From assembly GCA_023386045.1 (NCBI GenBank), contig JAEWKK010000030.1:124001-188000 (forward strand): a DNA stretch of 64,000 nt, given 5' to 3'. Each line of letters opens with the position of its first letter. Position 1 is the first letter of the stretch. The notes under the pieces are model-generated. The model did no database searches. It saw only the letters and a list, made by a program, of their open reading frames with translations, and had not been told where the DNA came from. The stretch is from Bacteroidota bacterium. GTDB taxonomy: Bacteria > Bacteroidota > Bacteroidia > Chitinophagales > Chitinophagaceae. The position numbers and the translations under genes were made by a program. Shown here piece after piece: positions 24,701 through 32,682 of this stretch.

Positions 24701-25407
24701 AACTCTTTTTGAGACTTTAAGGGGCGCTGAAAAAAAATAATTTCGTTCTTAAGTTTGTTGCAAATCTCATTGGTAAGTATATCCGGGTAATAAATCTGCT
24801 GTTTCGTGATAATAGCATCAAATTCTTCCTGATAGGCTTCTCTCGGAAAAACCTGTTCTTTAACCCGGTAATGTTTTTGATTAAGCAGGCCCTGATAGAA
24901 ATATTGTCCTATGGTAAAATTAAGTTCTTTAATTTCCTGATAGCGGTTTTTTACTGTCGCTACATACTCTGTTTCTTTTTTATCGACGATTTCCTCTTTA
25001 CGACTGCTTTTGTATCCTCTTTTTTGGTTTAAGTGCAATAAAACTCTACCCAGCTCCTGCAATGTGATTTTTTCTTTTACAGCTTTATTTCTTAATCCAT
25101 ATAATTCAATAGGATTAAGTCTGATTAACGTTTCATGAGGAAGCATGCTTAGCTTGGAAAGTTCCTCCTTCAAAAAGCTTCTTCTTAATTGATATCTGTC
25201 ATAGCCTTTGCGTTGCGTTCTTCGCAGAGTTCTCTTTTGATTCTTTGAAACAGCATTACCAGTGGAAAATTCATCCTTGTCTTCTGTGCTTAGGGGAATA
25301 ATTCTGGTCCCAAGATTTATTATTCTTTTAGCTCCTTTACTATCTTCTTCAAGAATCGCCCAGCCAATAGATGATACGCCAATATCAAGACCCAGTATTT
25401 TTTTCAT
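21739..25407 (-). CDS. cas9: CRISPR effector nuclease Cas9, type II-C
   Basis: The 1222-residue protein carries all nuclease motifs: RuvC-I ILGLDIGVSSIGWAI with D8, an arginine-rich bridge helix near 55-75 (KRTLRRTQRKGYDRYQLRR), RuvC-II IRIELARELKQ with E525, the HNH domain CIYCSKG...DIEHIIPKSRLF with H606 and the CNAEKGN tail, and RuvC-III HRHHAIDAIT with H773, H774 and D777. With guide crRNA and tracrRNA it cuts matching DNA. The gene set cas9-cas1-cas2 without csn2 or cas4 makes this type II-C. The ATG at 25407 gives a short N-terminus; the tracrRNA promoter lies about 40 bases upstream on the other strand. No catalytic residue is missing. Confidence 0.99.
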   Translation of the reverse strand: MKKILGLDIGVSSIGWAILEEDSKGAKRIINLGTRIIPLSTEDKDEFSTGNAVSKNQKRTLRRTQRKGYDRYQLRRSFLKEELSKLSMLPHETLIRLNPIELYGLRNKAVKEKITLQELGRVLLHLNQKRGYKSSRKEEIVDKKETEYVATVKNRYQEIKELNFTIGQYFYQGLLNQKHYRVKEQVFPREAYQEEFDAIITKQQIYYPDILTNEICNKLKNEIIFFQRPLKSQKELVSVCEFEGNWTEINSDGKTKELFIGPKVAPRSSPLFQLCKIWENINNIVLKNKRGIAYEISNEQRIALFHHLDNNEKLSYTELFKILGLKKEDGWYGNQQLLKGLQGNITKVKIANCLTGLYDKESLLRFDLSLQHQTGEILENKISSSFENEPIYRIWHIIYSLPEKKDVATALERNFKLPKNIAESLSKIDFTTSGFGNKSAKAIRKILPFLQKGFQYSDSCAAAGYNHSNSLTKEENEARELKEKLSNLPKNSLRQPIVEKILNQVINLVNRIIEKYGRPTEIRIELARELKQSKEERNQTFRNINKKEKENQIIARRIETEYGLRSTRRNIDKWRLYEEMSGKCIYCSKGIELSDFLRGDQSDIEHIIPKSRLFDDSLLNKTIAHRRCNAEKGNFTAYDFMQGKGSDIFDDYVESIEVLYNNRRISKSKRDKLLMSSEKIPKDFIERQLRETQYISRKAKEILQQVCHNVYATSGSVTDYLRHTWGWDEVLMNLQLDKYREVGLTEWREVEHNGHVQKKEIIKGWTKRMDHRHHAIDAITIACTTQSIIHRLNNLNQIVEAKFGSTKRDELLAEENMKNYVLAQKPFTTNQLQIAASNILVSLKSGKKVATIAKRKIKKGNKKMVVQKDIIVPRGALSEESVYGKIWAMNKRAPLKEAFENPERIVKERIKKLVVERIEKYEGDKKKALNSLKKDVLYLNEERKDILEYATVYNDEIVIKYKLDGSFNKANDIVDEGVKKKVLDRLKANNNNPKEAFKEPLYLDSENSIEVKSVRCFTGLSAIEPIKVYDTFNDIEYEKYVKPGNNHHIAIYLNDNDQKVEHTVTFWHAVERKKYDLPVIITNPKEAWKNVEATQKQYTEAFLSNLPQYNWKYLLSFQQNEYFVLGMSDEEWKDALRKKDLPLISSNLYRIQKIGSSDYWFRHHLETQIIDNEETKMTQKYFRLKSIGAFEKLLPKKVHINLLGELIESSEANVLGKLNSAS

Positions 25408-25444
25408 AAAAAAGAATTATATAGAATAAATGTAATAACAAGAA

Positions 25445-25475
25445 TTGTATAAATCAATAATATCTCATATGTTTG
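25445..25475 (+). promoter_or_regulatory. Bacteroidota-type promoter of the tracrRNA
   Basis: TTG at 25445-25447 and TATGTTTG at 25468-25475, a full match to TAnnTTTG, are 20 bases apart. The start would fall near 25480, just where the anti-repeat begins. The same TTG-20 bp spacing occurs within every CRISPR repeat. Confidence 0.75.
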
Positions 25476-25477
25476 CT

Positions 25478-25555
25478 TTGAAGCAAATCACAATAAGGAT
25501 TATTCCGTTGTGTAAACATTTACAATAGTCCCGCAGCAATGCGGGATTGTTGTTA
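25478..25555 (+). ncRNA. tracrRNA
   Basis: The anti-repeat AAGCAAATCACAA (25481-25493) is complementary to 13 consecutive bases at the start of the CRISPR repeat. It continues as AATAAGGATTATTCCG, closely like the CAATAAGGCCGTC element of the Neisseria tracrRNA. Two hairpins follow: TGTAAA-CA-TTTACA (25511-25524) and TCCCGCA-GCAA-TGCGGGA (25529-25546), the latter ending in a TTGTTGTT tract that would terminate transcription. It is on the plus strand, divergent from cas9 and the same strand as crRNA. It should pair with crRNA and load Cas9; length is about 75 nt. Confidence 0.9.
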
Positions 25556-26020
25556 GTAAGTTTATAAGAGGATCAGAATGCTTTAGGAATTGATGCCGAT
25601 GCCAGTACCAACTTCTGATTATTGCGTCTTATTATATTGCTTACTTAAGCTAATAAGATGGGTATTCTTAAAATGTTCTGTTAGCCCAGCATTACAGAAT
25701 GACAGAAATCACCAATAGAGAAAAAATTGAGAAATTTCTTATATCGTTCTTACTTGGGTAAAAAAAACATACAATCTAAAATAATTCCATCACTTATCTA
25801 TCTGAGTAATTTTTAAAATATGATCCTGTTATTCGAGATGAATGATAGAAAGCTTAATAAATTTTTGATGCTATGGCATTATATGTTGCAATCACCTCTG
25901 TTCTTTACTCATTAAAATTTAGTTGAATCATGTTCGTTTGCCTTTGTTTAGAGTTTAGTTGATACGCAGAGCAGATTTTATTTTTTAATACTAGTATATG
26001 AATAATCATAAAATTATACA
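25556..26020. other. intergenic region between tracrRNA and the Shedu-like gene
   Basis: AT-rich, with no frame longer than the noise and no repeat unit. It presumably contains the promoter of the next gene, but I could not point to a clear -7 element. Confidence 0.5.
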
Positions 26021-27181
26021 ATGAAGTCAAAACCTGTTTTTCCTCGCTTGAGATCATTGTGCAAAGAATTGAGAATAGAAAAAGAAGAAGTGATTAATTT
26101 TCTTATTGTTAAAGGGCATGACAAAACTCTTTTAAAAGGTAATTTCATCTTAAGTAATCAAATGCATAAGGAAATTTTGACGCATTACAATAAAGAATCA
26201 AAAAGAAAAAATTCAGGGATTGTAAAAAAGGATAAGCTGCAAATTAAAAATGAAGAAATTCCACTAAGTATTGCGAAGTCATCGGCATTGAATAAAACTC
26301 TTCGGACAAACAAAGACGGTAACATAAATCCTCCACGTCTGATGGCCGCAGCTAAGGAATTTAATATTGGGAAAGACACGTTAGTGGATTTCTTAATTTC
26401 TGAGGGTTTTGATAGAAATGATTTAAAGCCAACTGCGAAATTAACGGTCGAAATGTATAAAGCTCTAGCATTTGAATTTCGTGGCGAAACTTTGTATGAT
26501 AAACCAGTTCAAATTTTAGATAATCATAAATTAACTATTGCTATTGGTTCAGATGGAAAATTCATTGTAAAATACTACGATGAAGCAGGAGTCGCTTATG
26601 AAAAGGAAATTCAAAAGAATCTTGCTGGTATTTATGTTTCGGCATTTAATAAATATTCGGAAATAATAAAAGAATTCGAAGATCTTATCAATGATCCTGC
26701 TACCAAAGAGGTTGACCTTCAAAAATTCCTAGAGAAGCATCCGGAATTTCTAAAAGACATAAATTATAAAGAGGTGATACCACAGGCTTTAATTACAACA
26801 GATGATAGTATTGAATGGAAAGCTGATTTTGTTTTAGTTCCTTTCAACCAACTTCAATTTTGTAAAATCCTTGAACTTAAATTACCTCAATCCAAAATTA
26901 ATCAAAAGAAGAAAAGTGGTCATACAACCTTCTCTTCAAAATTATATAAGGCAATTCAACAACTTAAAGACTATTCTAAGGCCTTTCAGTCTAAGCATAC
27001 TAAAAATATTTTCTATAAAAGATATAACGTCGAAGTTTTTTACCCTGATCTGCAATTAGTAATCGGTAGGTCTGGGGATATAAATTTTAAAGAGGAATTT
27101 ATGAATATTCAAAATGAAAGTGGTGTAAAAATATCAGATTGGGATACTTATCTAGATAATGTCAAACGAAAATTCACTTAA
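26021..27181 (+). CDS. Shedu-like (SduA, DUF4263) nuclease with two N-terminal IF2-N-like modules
   Basis: In the 386-residue protein the C-terminal half fits the Shedu nuclease family: FEDLINDPATKEVDLQKFLE near 225-245, then KHPEFLKDINYKEVIPQALI, then a PD-(D/E)xK core with D269 in WKADFVLVP, E285 and K287 in ILELKLPQ, and a later TFSSKLYKAIQQLKDYSK helix. The N-terminal half has two related helical modules (about 6-52 and 105-150), the second reading PRLMAAAKEFNIGKDTLVDF followed by LISEGFD, very like the small N-terminal domain of Bacteroidota translation factor IF-2. Shedu is a single-gene anti-phage nuclease. The gene is AT-rich, stands alone and borders the CRISPR-Cas locus. The family call is firm for the core; the role of the repeat modules is unknown. 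Confidence 0.8.
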   Translation: MKSKPVFPRLRSLCKELRIEKEEVINFLIVKGHDKTLLKGNFILSNQMHKEILTHYNKESKRKNSGIVKKDKLQIKNEEIPLSIAKSSALNKTLRTNKDGNINPPRLMAAAKEFNIGKDTLVDFLISEGFDRNDLKPTAKLTVEMYKALAFEFRGETLYDKPVQILDNHKLTIAIGSDGKFIVKYYDEAGVAYEKEIQKNLAGIYVSAFNKYSEIIKEFEDLINDPATKEVDLQKFLEKHPEFLKDINYKEVIPQALITTDDSIEWKADFVLVPFNQLQFCKILELKLPQSKINQKKKSGHTTFSSKLYKAIQQLKDYSKAFQSKHTKNIFYKRYNVEVFYPDLQLVIGRSGDINFKEEFMNIQNESGVKISDWDTYLDNVKRKFT

Positions 27182-27318
27182 TGATTCCTATTCAATAGAG
27201 TAGCTTGTTCCCATTAAAATTTATTTGGAAAGGAATTTACTTCTGACCAACCTTTGCTAACCATCAACAATATTATCGACGCAGTTTTCTATCCAAAAGA
27301 AATCAAATAGTAACCATT

Positions 27319-27630
27319 TTATTCATTTGCTGAACTGTTCTTTAATTTTTCAAAATAGTCCTTCTTGGCTTTCTGGTACACATTTTCTCCGGGCTTCAGC
27401 TCTCTTTCATACTTCGCTCGCAGATCAGGATCTCGCAAAGCAAAACTGGCATAGGCTGTCGCTTCCTTCAGCTTCGATCGTTGCAAAACTTGCAGGGGAG
27501 TGGCCCTGATCCCGCTCATGTCAGGGTACTTGCTTACCACTACCTTGTCCGCATACTGCTTGAAAACCAGTTCCCTGCCCACAGTTCCACTTAGGCCCTC
27601 CAATACCGCATGCTTCCTTAATCTTGCCAT
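27319..27630 (-). CDS. small uncharacterised Bacteroidota protein
   Basis: The 103-residue protein is basic, soluble and without signal peptide. Its layout (a GLSGTVGRELVFKQYADKVV segment, then TPLQVLQRSKLKEATAYASF and a charged helical tail) recalls the small proteins of the DUF6266 type, which start with a G-x-SG-x-VG turn and carry a TPaQ-x-x-R-x-K-x-x-x-A helix. I cannot assign a function. It stands alone, between the Shedu-like gene and a long intergenic region. Confidence 0.6.
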   Translation of the reverse strand: MARLRKHAVLEGLSGTVGRELVFKQYADKVVVSKYPDMSGIRATPLQVLQRSKLKEATAYASFALRDPDLRAKYERELKPGENVYQKAKKDYFEKLKNSSANE

Positions 27631-28402
27631 AGATTCGTTTTATTTGTTAGCATAAATTATTATGTCTGATCCTTGCTTTAAGACACTGCTATACTAGACA
27701 ACTTCTACCTGTAAAGTTTTTTCAGTACAAGACAACCCATTGTCACCCTGTAAGGGCCTTACCTTCAGCATGGCACAGCCATACCAAAAGCATCCATCCT
27801 TCGACCATCCTTCGACAATCTTTCGATGCTCTTACGATTCTACTGCTATTAAATAAAAACTGAAAGAGGAGAAATACGGCGTAAAAAAACGCTACACCTG
27901 AAATGAAGTCAACACAAAATAATACTTTATTTAAGTACTTGCAAGTAACCACTTCTCATCCTTAAACCATCAATTGTAAGAATTTTGCACCTTATTCATC
28001 AATTCAATAAAAAACCAGGACTTTGGGTCTCCGCAGTATTTCTGTTCATAGGTTCAAGGATCTAAAAATTGAATGAAAGAAATGGAATTATAGAACAGGT
28101 GAATATTGAACAATGAAAGTAATCCTGAAAGTAAGCCGCATCCCAAAGCCCACCAGGGAAACACAATGAACACAAGCAGATAGTTCATACATTGTAATTT
28201 AAATATTGTCAAAGAAGTTTGTTCATCTATAAAAAGCTACAATTGCCCTTTGACGATTCCCCTTTCCCGATCTTTGCTATCAGCCATCAGCCATGAACCA
28301 TGAACCATGAACCCCTGCTATACGCCATTCCCCCTTCCCCCCACTCTCAAAAATTATCAATAAATTCAAAGCCTGATCACCAAGTTCTATACACCACATC
28401 CC
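27631..28402. other. long intergenic region with short repeats
   Basis: It contains one TTGTCACCCTGTAAGGG motif of the family seen at 9829 and 47060, a cluster of CATCCTTCGAC words (27798-27823) and an 8-bp tandem repeat of CCATGAAC (about 28290-28313). No gene or RNA is recognised. Confidence 0.6.
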
Positions 28403-29200
28403 TTGCTGCAGGAGTTCATCCAGTGCATCATGGTGGTGCATGCAGAAGTGGATCCGCAAGCGGGACCTGTGATCTGTCCCTATCCTCCAACGCCACAGAA
28501 TTCTTTATTCTTTTATATCGATGATCCCATAAAAGTGCAGCAGGATGGGAGAGAAGATTTTATACTGCAGCCAAGGAGCGTTATTGTTGGTCCTCAACTG
28601 ACACGCGTTTCCATTGATATCAACAGATCTCATAAAGCAGTGCGTGTGGGTTTTCATCCGGGCGGATTGTTCCGCTTTCTTGGCTTTCCCCTGCATGAAA
28701 TGGTTGACGGAAGTTTTGACGCTGCTGATGTTTTTGGCCAGGAATTGAAACAGCTCAATGAACAGTTGCAGGAAGCCAAAAACTTTGAAGAGATCAGGCA
28801 TCTGGTTGAATCATTTCTCCTCTTAAAAAGATCAAAGCTCAGGCAGTCTTTGCCTTTTGATCTTGCCATGCTGGAACTGGTGAAACAACAGGGTAGCATC
28901 TCAATGGAAGCCTTGGCCTCCATGGCCTGTCTTAGCTTGAGACAGTTTGAAAGAGTGAGCAAAGAAAGAATCGGGTTACCACCTAAATTGTTTGCACGAC
29001 TGGTGCGATTTTCAAAAGCCTACCGGTTAAGAGAGCAATTCCCTGAAAAAAGCTGGACCAGTATTGCACATGAAAGTGGTTATTTTGACCAGGTGCATTT
29101 TACCCGTGACTTCAGGGAATTTGCTGGTGTAAGACCTGGCATCATTCAAAAACAACTGGAAGCCCTGCCTGTAAGAATGCAGGCCAGCCTCCAGTTATAA
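28403..29200 (+). CDS. AraC-family transcriptional regulator
   Basis: The TTG start gives 265 residues. The N-terminal part (about 20-130) resembles the DUF6597-type sensor domain of Bacteroidota AraC proteins. The C-terminal 100 residues are two HTH motifs: SISMEALASMACLSLRQFER and KSWTSIAHESGYFDQVHFTR-DFREFAGVRP. The family signature 'TPHPLLQEFIQC' begins upstream of the TTG, and the frame is open to a TAA at 28361 with only ATT and CTG as upstream starts. The true start is therefore unclear, and an ATT or CTG start or N-terminal decay is possible. It lies ahead of the metallopeptidase gene on the same strand, but ligand and targets are unknown. Confidence 0.85.
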   Translation: MLQEFIQCIMVVHAEVDPQAGPVICPYPPTPQNSLFFYIDDPIKVQQDGREDFILQPRSVIVGPQLTRVSIDINRSHKAVRVGFHPGGLFRFLGFPLHEMVDGSFDAADVFGQELKQLNEQLQEAKNFEEIRHLVESFLLLKRSKLRQSLPFDLAMLELVKQQGSISMEALASMACLSLRQFERVSKERIGLPPKLFARLVRFSKAYRLREQFPEKSWTSIAHESGYFDQVHFTRDFREFAGVRPGIIQKQLEALPVRMQASLQL

Positions 29201-29262
29201 TGTCGTTTTTGTACTATTTCCGGCAGGTACAGGCTTCGAATTTTGTGATAAATAAACAAACC

Positions 29263-30165
29263 ATGAAACGATATTTTTTTCTAGCCATTTTAAGCATGCA
29301 GATCATGATAGCAGGTGCGCAATCGCCGTCCTTCACAGGTCTGCAACCGCTTTCTACAGATTCTATCCATGTTTATTTCAGCGAGGGTTATAAGGAAAGA
29401 GCCGCTGTTATTTCTGCCAGGATGCATAAGGCCATGGATTATTATTCCATGTTGTTGAAATCAAAACCTACGGTTACCCTGCTTGTACTTGCAGAAACCG
29501 ACTGGAAAAATTTTACTTCTTTCCCGGTATATGGAATGCCTCATTACAAGGACGATCAGACGCTGGTTGTTGCAGCGCATGATAATGCTTTCTGGAAAAG
29601 CTTCCTGCCACCTCTTGATCAGTTGAAGCCTGAATTGAGAAAACAAATTGAAAAAGTTTATTCCAACACTGATGGCAGCATCACCATGCAGCCTTTTTTT
29701 GACCTGCTGGCGCTTCACGAACTGGGACATGCCTATCATTTCCAGGATAGCCTGAATATGCAACGTAAATGGCTGGGCGAGTTATTTGTCAATATGCTTC
29801 TTCATACTTATGTAGCGGAAAATGAAGCAGCTTCTCTTCCCGCCCTTACCCTGTTTCCTCAAATGGTCATTGCCGCAGGAACCAGTGGTTATGTCTATAC
29901 CAGTCTGAAAGATGTTGACGAACGTTATAATGAAATAGGGATGCGTCACGCGAAGAATTATGGCTGGTACCAGAGCCGCTGGCATGCTGCTGCAGCTTCC
30001 ATTTATGATACAGCTGGAAAAGATGTTGTGATACATCTTTGGAAAGCTTTGTCTGCAAAAAAAGAAAGGATGGATGAAGAAGCTCTTATCAATTATCTTG
30101 AAACAAGTGAAGTAAAACCAGTGGCTTCCATGATCAGGAACTGGGATGCTTCAATTATTAAATGA
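29263..30165 (+). CDS. secreted zinc metallopeptidase-like protein (HELGH)
   Basis: The ATG at 29263 gives a clean signal peptide (MKRYFFLAILSMQIMIAGAQ) and a 300-residue product; an upstream in-frame ATG at 29200 would spoil it. The core has LLALHELGHAYHFQD near residues 147-161, a gluzincin-type HExxH-like helix (H-E-L-G-H) with a candidate third ligand in YVAENEAASLPAL near 183. The rest fits no family that I know. It is probably periplasmic or outer-membrane-facing. Its stop codon abuts the stop of the convergent PAP2 gene with no gap. Confidence 0.75.
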   Translation: MKRYFFLAILSMQIMIAGAQSPSFTGLQPLSTDSIHVYFSEGYKERAAVISARMHKAMDYYSMLLKSKPTVTLLVLAETDWKNFTSFPVYGMPHYKDDQTLVVAAHDNAFWKSFLPPLDQLKPELRKQIEKVYSNTDGSITMQPFFDLLALHELGHAYHFQDSLNMQRKWLGELFVNMLLHTYVAENEAASLPALTLFPQMVIAAGTSGYVYTSLKDVDERYNEIGMRHAKNYGWYQSRWHAAAASIYDTAGKDVVIHLWKALSAKKERMDEEALINYLETSEVKPVASMIRNWDASIIK

Positions 30166-30825
30166 TCAGGAAGGGAGTGGATGATCTTCAATGGTTGTTG
30201 CTCCCTTTTTCTTTCGCTTTTTGAATTTTTCGTAAACAAGTAGCGAGAGATAAGAAGAAACAATTCCTATTAACATGCCGGCAAAAACATCAGTCACAAA
30301 ATGCTGTGCAAGGTAAACCCTGGAATAACCAACAAAAAAAGCTACCAGAGGGAAAAAGTAAACCCAGAAATTTCCTCTTACAATAAATGCCATCAGCAAT
30401 GCCAGTGTAAAAGCTGTGCTGGTATGTCCCGATGGAAAAGAATTGTTGGTATGTACTCTTATTCCTTCGATCACCCTGATCTTTTCATGACCTAAGGCAA
30501 GTAATGGTCGTAGTTCATCAGGGAAGACCACTCTTTTCAGAAAATGCGTGAGCACAGTACAAATGATCAGCGAAGCAAGAATCGCTATAAAGAATTCTCT
30601 TTTCAGCAAAAGCACATAAATGAAAAGCGGTACCCAGATCAGTCCATCTCCCAAATAAGTCCAGTATTCAAAAATATAATCGAAGGTGGGACTGTTGTAC
30701 TTATTGATCACAAGAAAAGAAGCTTCCTTCCCATAAATAATTAGGAACAAGGCAACCAAAAAAGCCAGGAAAAGACTGAACAAAATCGCATTCCTGTAAT
30801 GGCGGTATTCTTTTGTAAGGATCAA
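30166..30825 (-). CDS. PAP2-family membrane phosphatase
   Basis: The 219-residue protein has six hydrophobic helices. The phosphatase signature appears as KRVVFPDELRP near 95, NSFPSGHTSTAF near 126-137 and SRVYLAQHFVTDV near 168-180, carrying the catalytic histidines and the aspartate. It would remove phosphate from a lipid phosphate or an undecaprenyl pyrophosphate at the membrane outer face. The C-terminus is a basic tail. It follows the glycosyltransferase gene by 30 bases on the same strand, so the two probably form an operon for lipid-linked glycan handling. Confidence 0.93.
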   Translation of the reverse strand: MILTKEYRHYRNAILFSLFLAFLVALFLIIYGKEASFLVINKYNSPTFDYIFEYWTYLGDGLIWVPLFIYVLLLKREFFIAILASLIICTVLTHFLKRVVFPDELRPLLALGHEKIRVIEGIRVHTNNSFPSGHTSTAFTLALLMAFIVRGNFWVYFFPLVAFFVGYSRVYLAQHFVTDVFAGMLIGIVSSYLSLLVYEKFKKRKKKGATTIEDHPLPS

Positions 30826-30855
30826 GAGAAAGAATTTAAGGTGGATGTTAACTTA

Positions 30856-31821
30856 CTAAACGGTGATCTCCAATGTTTCTGTATTTTTTTCTTTCTGAAA
30901 AACCTTTCTTACCTGGTAGGTCTTTTTGCTTTGCGATTCAAAATAAGTACGCACGGATATTTCAGCAAGAATACCAATAGTCACCAGTTGAATGCCTCCT
31001 AATAAAAGGATCAACCCAAGAATCAGCAAAGGCTTACCCCAGATATCATGGCCAAGGATCTTCAGGATCAGCAGGTAAAGGTTGATGAGCAGTCCCAAAC
31101 CAAAACTGATAAATCCCATGGTTCCAAAGAGGTGCATGGGTTTTTGCAGGTATTTACGAAAGAAGACCATGAGTACCAGGTCTGATAAAACTTTAAAAGT
31201 CCTTCCGATACCATACTTGCTTTTCCCAAAACGGCGGGGGTGATGCTTTACATCAACCTGAGTGATTTTTGCACCCTGTAATTTGGCCAACACTGGGATG
31301 AATCGGTGCAATTCTCCGTATAATCCAAGGTCTTCGGCTATTTCGCGTTTAAAAACTTTTAGAGTGCAGCCATAATCCTTAATATAAACGCCCGTCATTC
31401 GGCGTATGAGTGCATTGGCGATCTTGCTTGGGATTTTTCTTAAGAACATTCCATCCTTACGGTTCTTCCTGTTTCCGGCCACTACATCCCAGTCTTCTTT
31501 TTTTGCCAGTTCCAGCATAAAAGGAATATCAGTAGGATCATTCTGCAGGTCGCCATCGATCATGGCGATATATCTTGCATTGGCATGGTCAATTCCTGCA
31601 GTCATGGCTGTACTCTGTCCATAATTTTTTCTCAGCTCCACCAGCTTTGTTCTTTCATCGGCATATTCAATGATTCTTTTTTTGGTGGCATCGCTGGAGC
31701 CATCATCTACCAGTACTACTTCATAGTCAATCCCTGTAAGCGCATTACGAACCGCTTCCAGCAGGGGCTGAATATTATCCTCCTCGTTCATGACCGGGAT
31801 TACAAGAGATAATTCTTTCAT
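30856..31821 (-). CDS. glycosyltransferase family 2, polyprenyl-phosphate type (DPM1/GtrB-like)
   Basis: The ATG at 31821 (MKELSLVIPVMNEEDNIQPL) is chosen over an upstream start that reads through hydrophobic noise; the product is 321 residues. A GT-A domain has VLVDDGSSDATKK near 37 and the metal motif MIDGDLQNDPTDIPF near 91. YIKDYGCTLKVFKREIAEDL and PRRFGKSKYGIGRTF are typical of the GtrB/ArnC-like group. Two C-terminal transmembrane helices (about 230-255 and 268-295) anchor it. It would add a sugar from a nucleotide donor to polyprenyl phosphate. It is paired with the PAP2 gene. Confidence 0.92.
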   Translation of the reverse strand: MKELSLVIPVMNEEDNIQPLLEAVRNALTGIDYEVVLVDDGSSDATKKRIIEYADERTKLVELRKNYGQSTAMTAGIDHANARYIAMIDGDLQNDPTDIPFMLELAKKEDWDVVAGNRKNRKDGMFLRKIPSKIANALIRRMTGVYIKDYGCTLKVFKREIAEDLGLYGELHRFIPVLAKLQGAKITQVDVKHHPRRFGKSKYGIGRTFKVLSDLVLMVFFRKYLQKPMHLFGTMGFISFGLGLLINLYLLILKILGHDIWGKPLLILGLILLLGGIQLVTIGILAEISVRTYFESQSKKTYQVRKVFQKEKNTETLEITV

Positions 31822-31886
31822 AATTACAGTGGGCAAAAGTACGGCTAAAAGCGAAGAAGGCAGCCAGCCAGCATCGTAGACCAGGA

Positions 31887-31914
31887 ATAAAAAAGGGTTG
31901 CAAAAATGCAACCC
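31887..31914 (-). terminator. rho-independent terminator of the secreted 192-residue protein gene
   Basis: GGGTTGCA and TGCAACCC form a perfect 8-bp stem with a 4-base loop, followed on the minus strand by six T residues. It lies 25 bases after the stop of the upstream gene, which it ends before the glycosyltransferase gene begins. Confidence 0.9.
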
Positions 31915-31938
31915 TCGTATCCATGCAATGAAAACGTA

Positions 31939-32517
31939 TTATTGTTTGGCAGCATCCACCGAAACAGAAGTTTCTGTTTCAGCCTTTGTTGCTGTATAGT
32001 ACATGATTTTTGCCTTGGTTTTTGTATCACCTTTTTTGGTTTTCACTTTCACCTCTGTCGCAGCAACATCACTGTCGGTGCCGGTGTTGATGGTGAAAAT
32101 GCTTGCAGGATCCACTTCGTCAAATTTTTTGCCGAGAGCAACCTGTAAGGTATTGGTGGTAGCATCAAACATCAAAGTACCCTCAGGAATTTGCTTTCCA
32201 GTTTCTGATTTCTGGGCAACAACCCTGTAAGTAGCGGGTGACCTCTTAAGATAAGCTTTGAACTTACCTTCAGGCAGACCTTCTACCCATACAATACCAT
32301 GATTAACAGAGTCAAGGGTTACAACAACGTTTTGAGTAGAACCGTCAGTAGCATTTAAAAGGTAAGTACCAATAGCAGGAAAAGTTTTTTCAATGGTTAA
32401 GGCTTCAGGCATGGCCTGTAATTGATATTTGGCCCTGATTGAGTCAACAGTTGTTTGCGCATTCACAGCAGCACTGATGAACAAAGCCGCGATAAAAAGA
32501 AAAATGGTGTTTTTCAT
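31939..32517 (-). CDS. secreted protein of unknown function
   Basis: The 192-residue protein starts with a signal peptide (MKNTIFLFIAALFISAAVNA, cleaved before Q). The mature part is small and beta-rich, with no cysteine motif, and ends in a Thr/Lys-rich tail (KTKKGDTKTKAKI). A region such as PEGTLMFDATTNTLQVALG may be beta-strands. I do not recognise a family. It is probably periplasmic. It is monocistronic, ended by its own terminator. Confidence 0.75.
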   Translation of the reverse strand: MKNTIFLFIAALFISAAVNAQTTVDSIRAKYQLQAMPEALTIEKTFPAIGTYLLNATDGSTQNVVVTLDSVNHGIVWVEGLPEGKFKAYLKRSPATYRVVAQKSETGKQIPEGTLMFDATTNTLQVALGKKFDEVDPASIFTINTGTDSDVAATEVKVKTKKGDTKTKAKIMYYTATKAETETSVSVDAAKQ

Positions 32518-32682
32518 ACGTTAACATTTAAAATTGGGAAAGGTTTTCGCCCTACTTACGTAATACTGTGCCAAAAAAACAAATGGGGGAAATTTCACGG
32601 GGTTTTTCATGATCCTTGTTAAATTCTTTAGCAAAATCCCTATCCGACGTATCTTCGCAACCCCAGTTTTGGAGCAGATTTT

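Noticed and set aside
28300..28524. 74-residue frame before the AraC gene
   Set aside because: It overlaps the AraC coding frame and begins in the CCATGAAC repeat; its composition is unlike a real protein.
31821..31911. N-terminal extension of the glycosyltransferase
   Set aside because: The upstream start lies inside the terminator of the neighbouring gene, so the ATG at 31821 is used instead.
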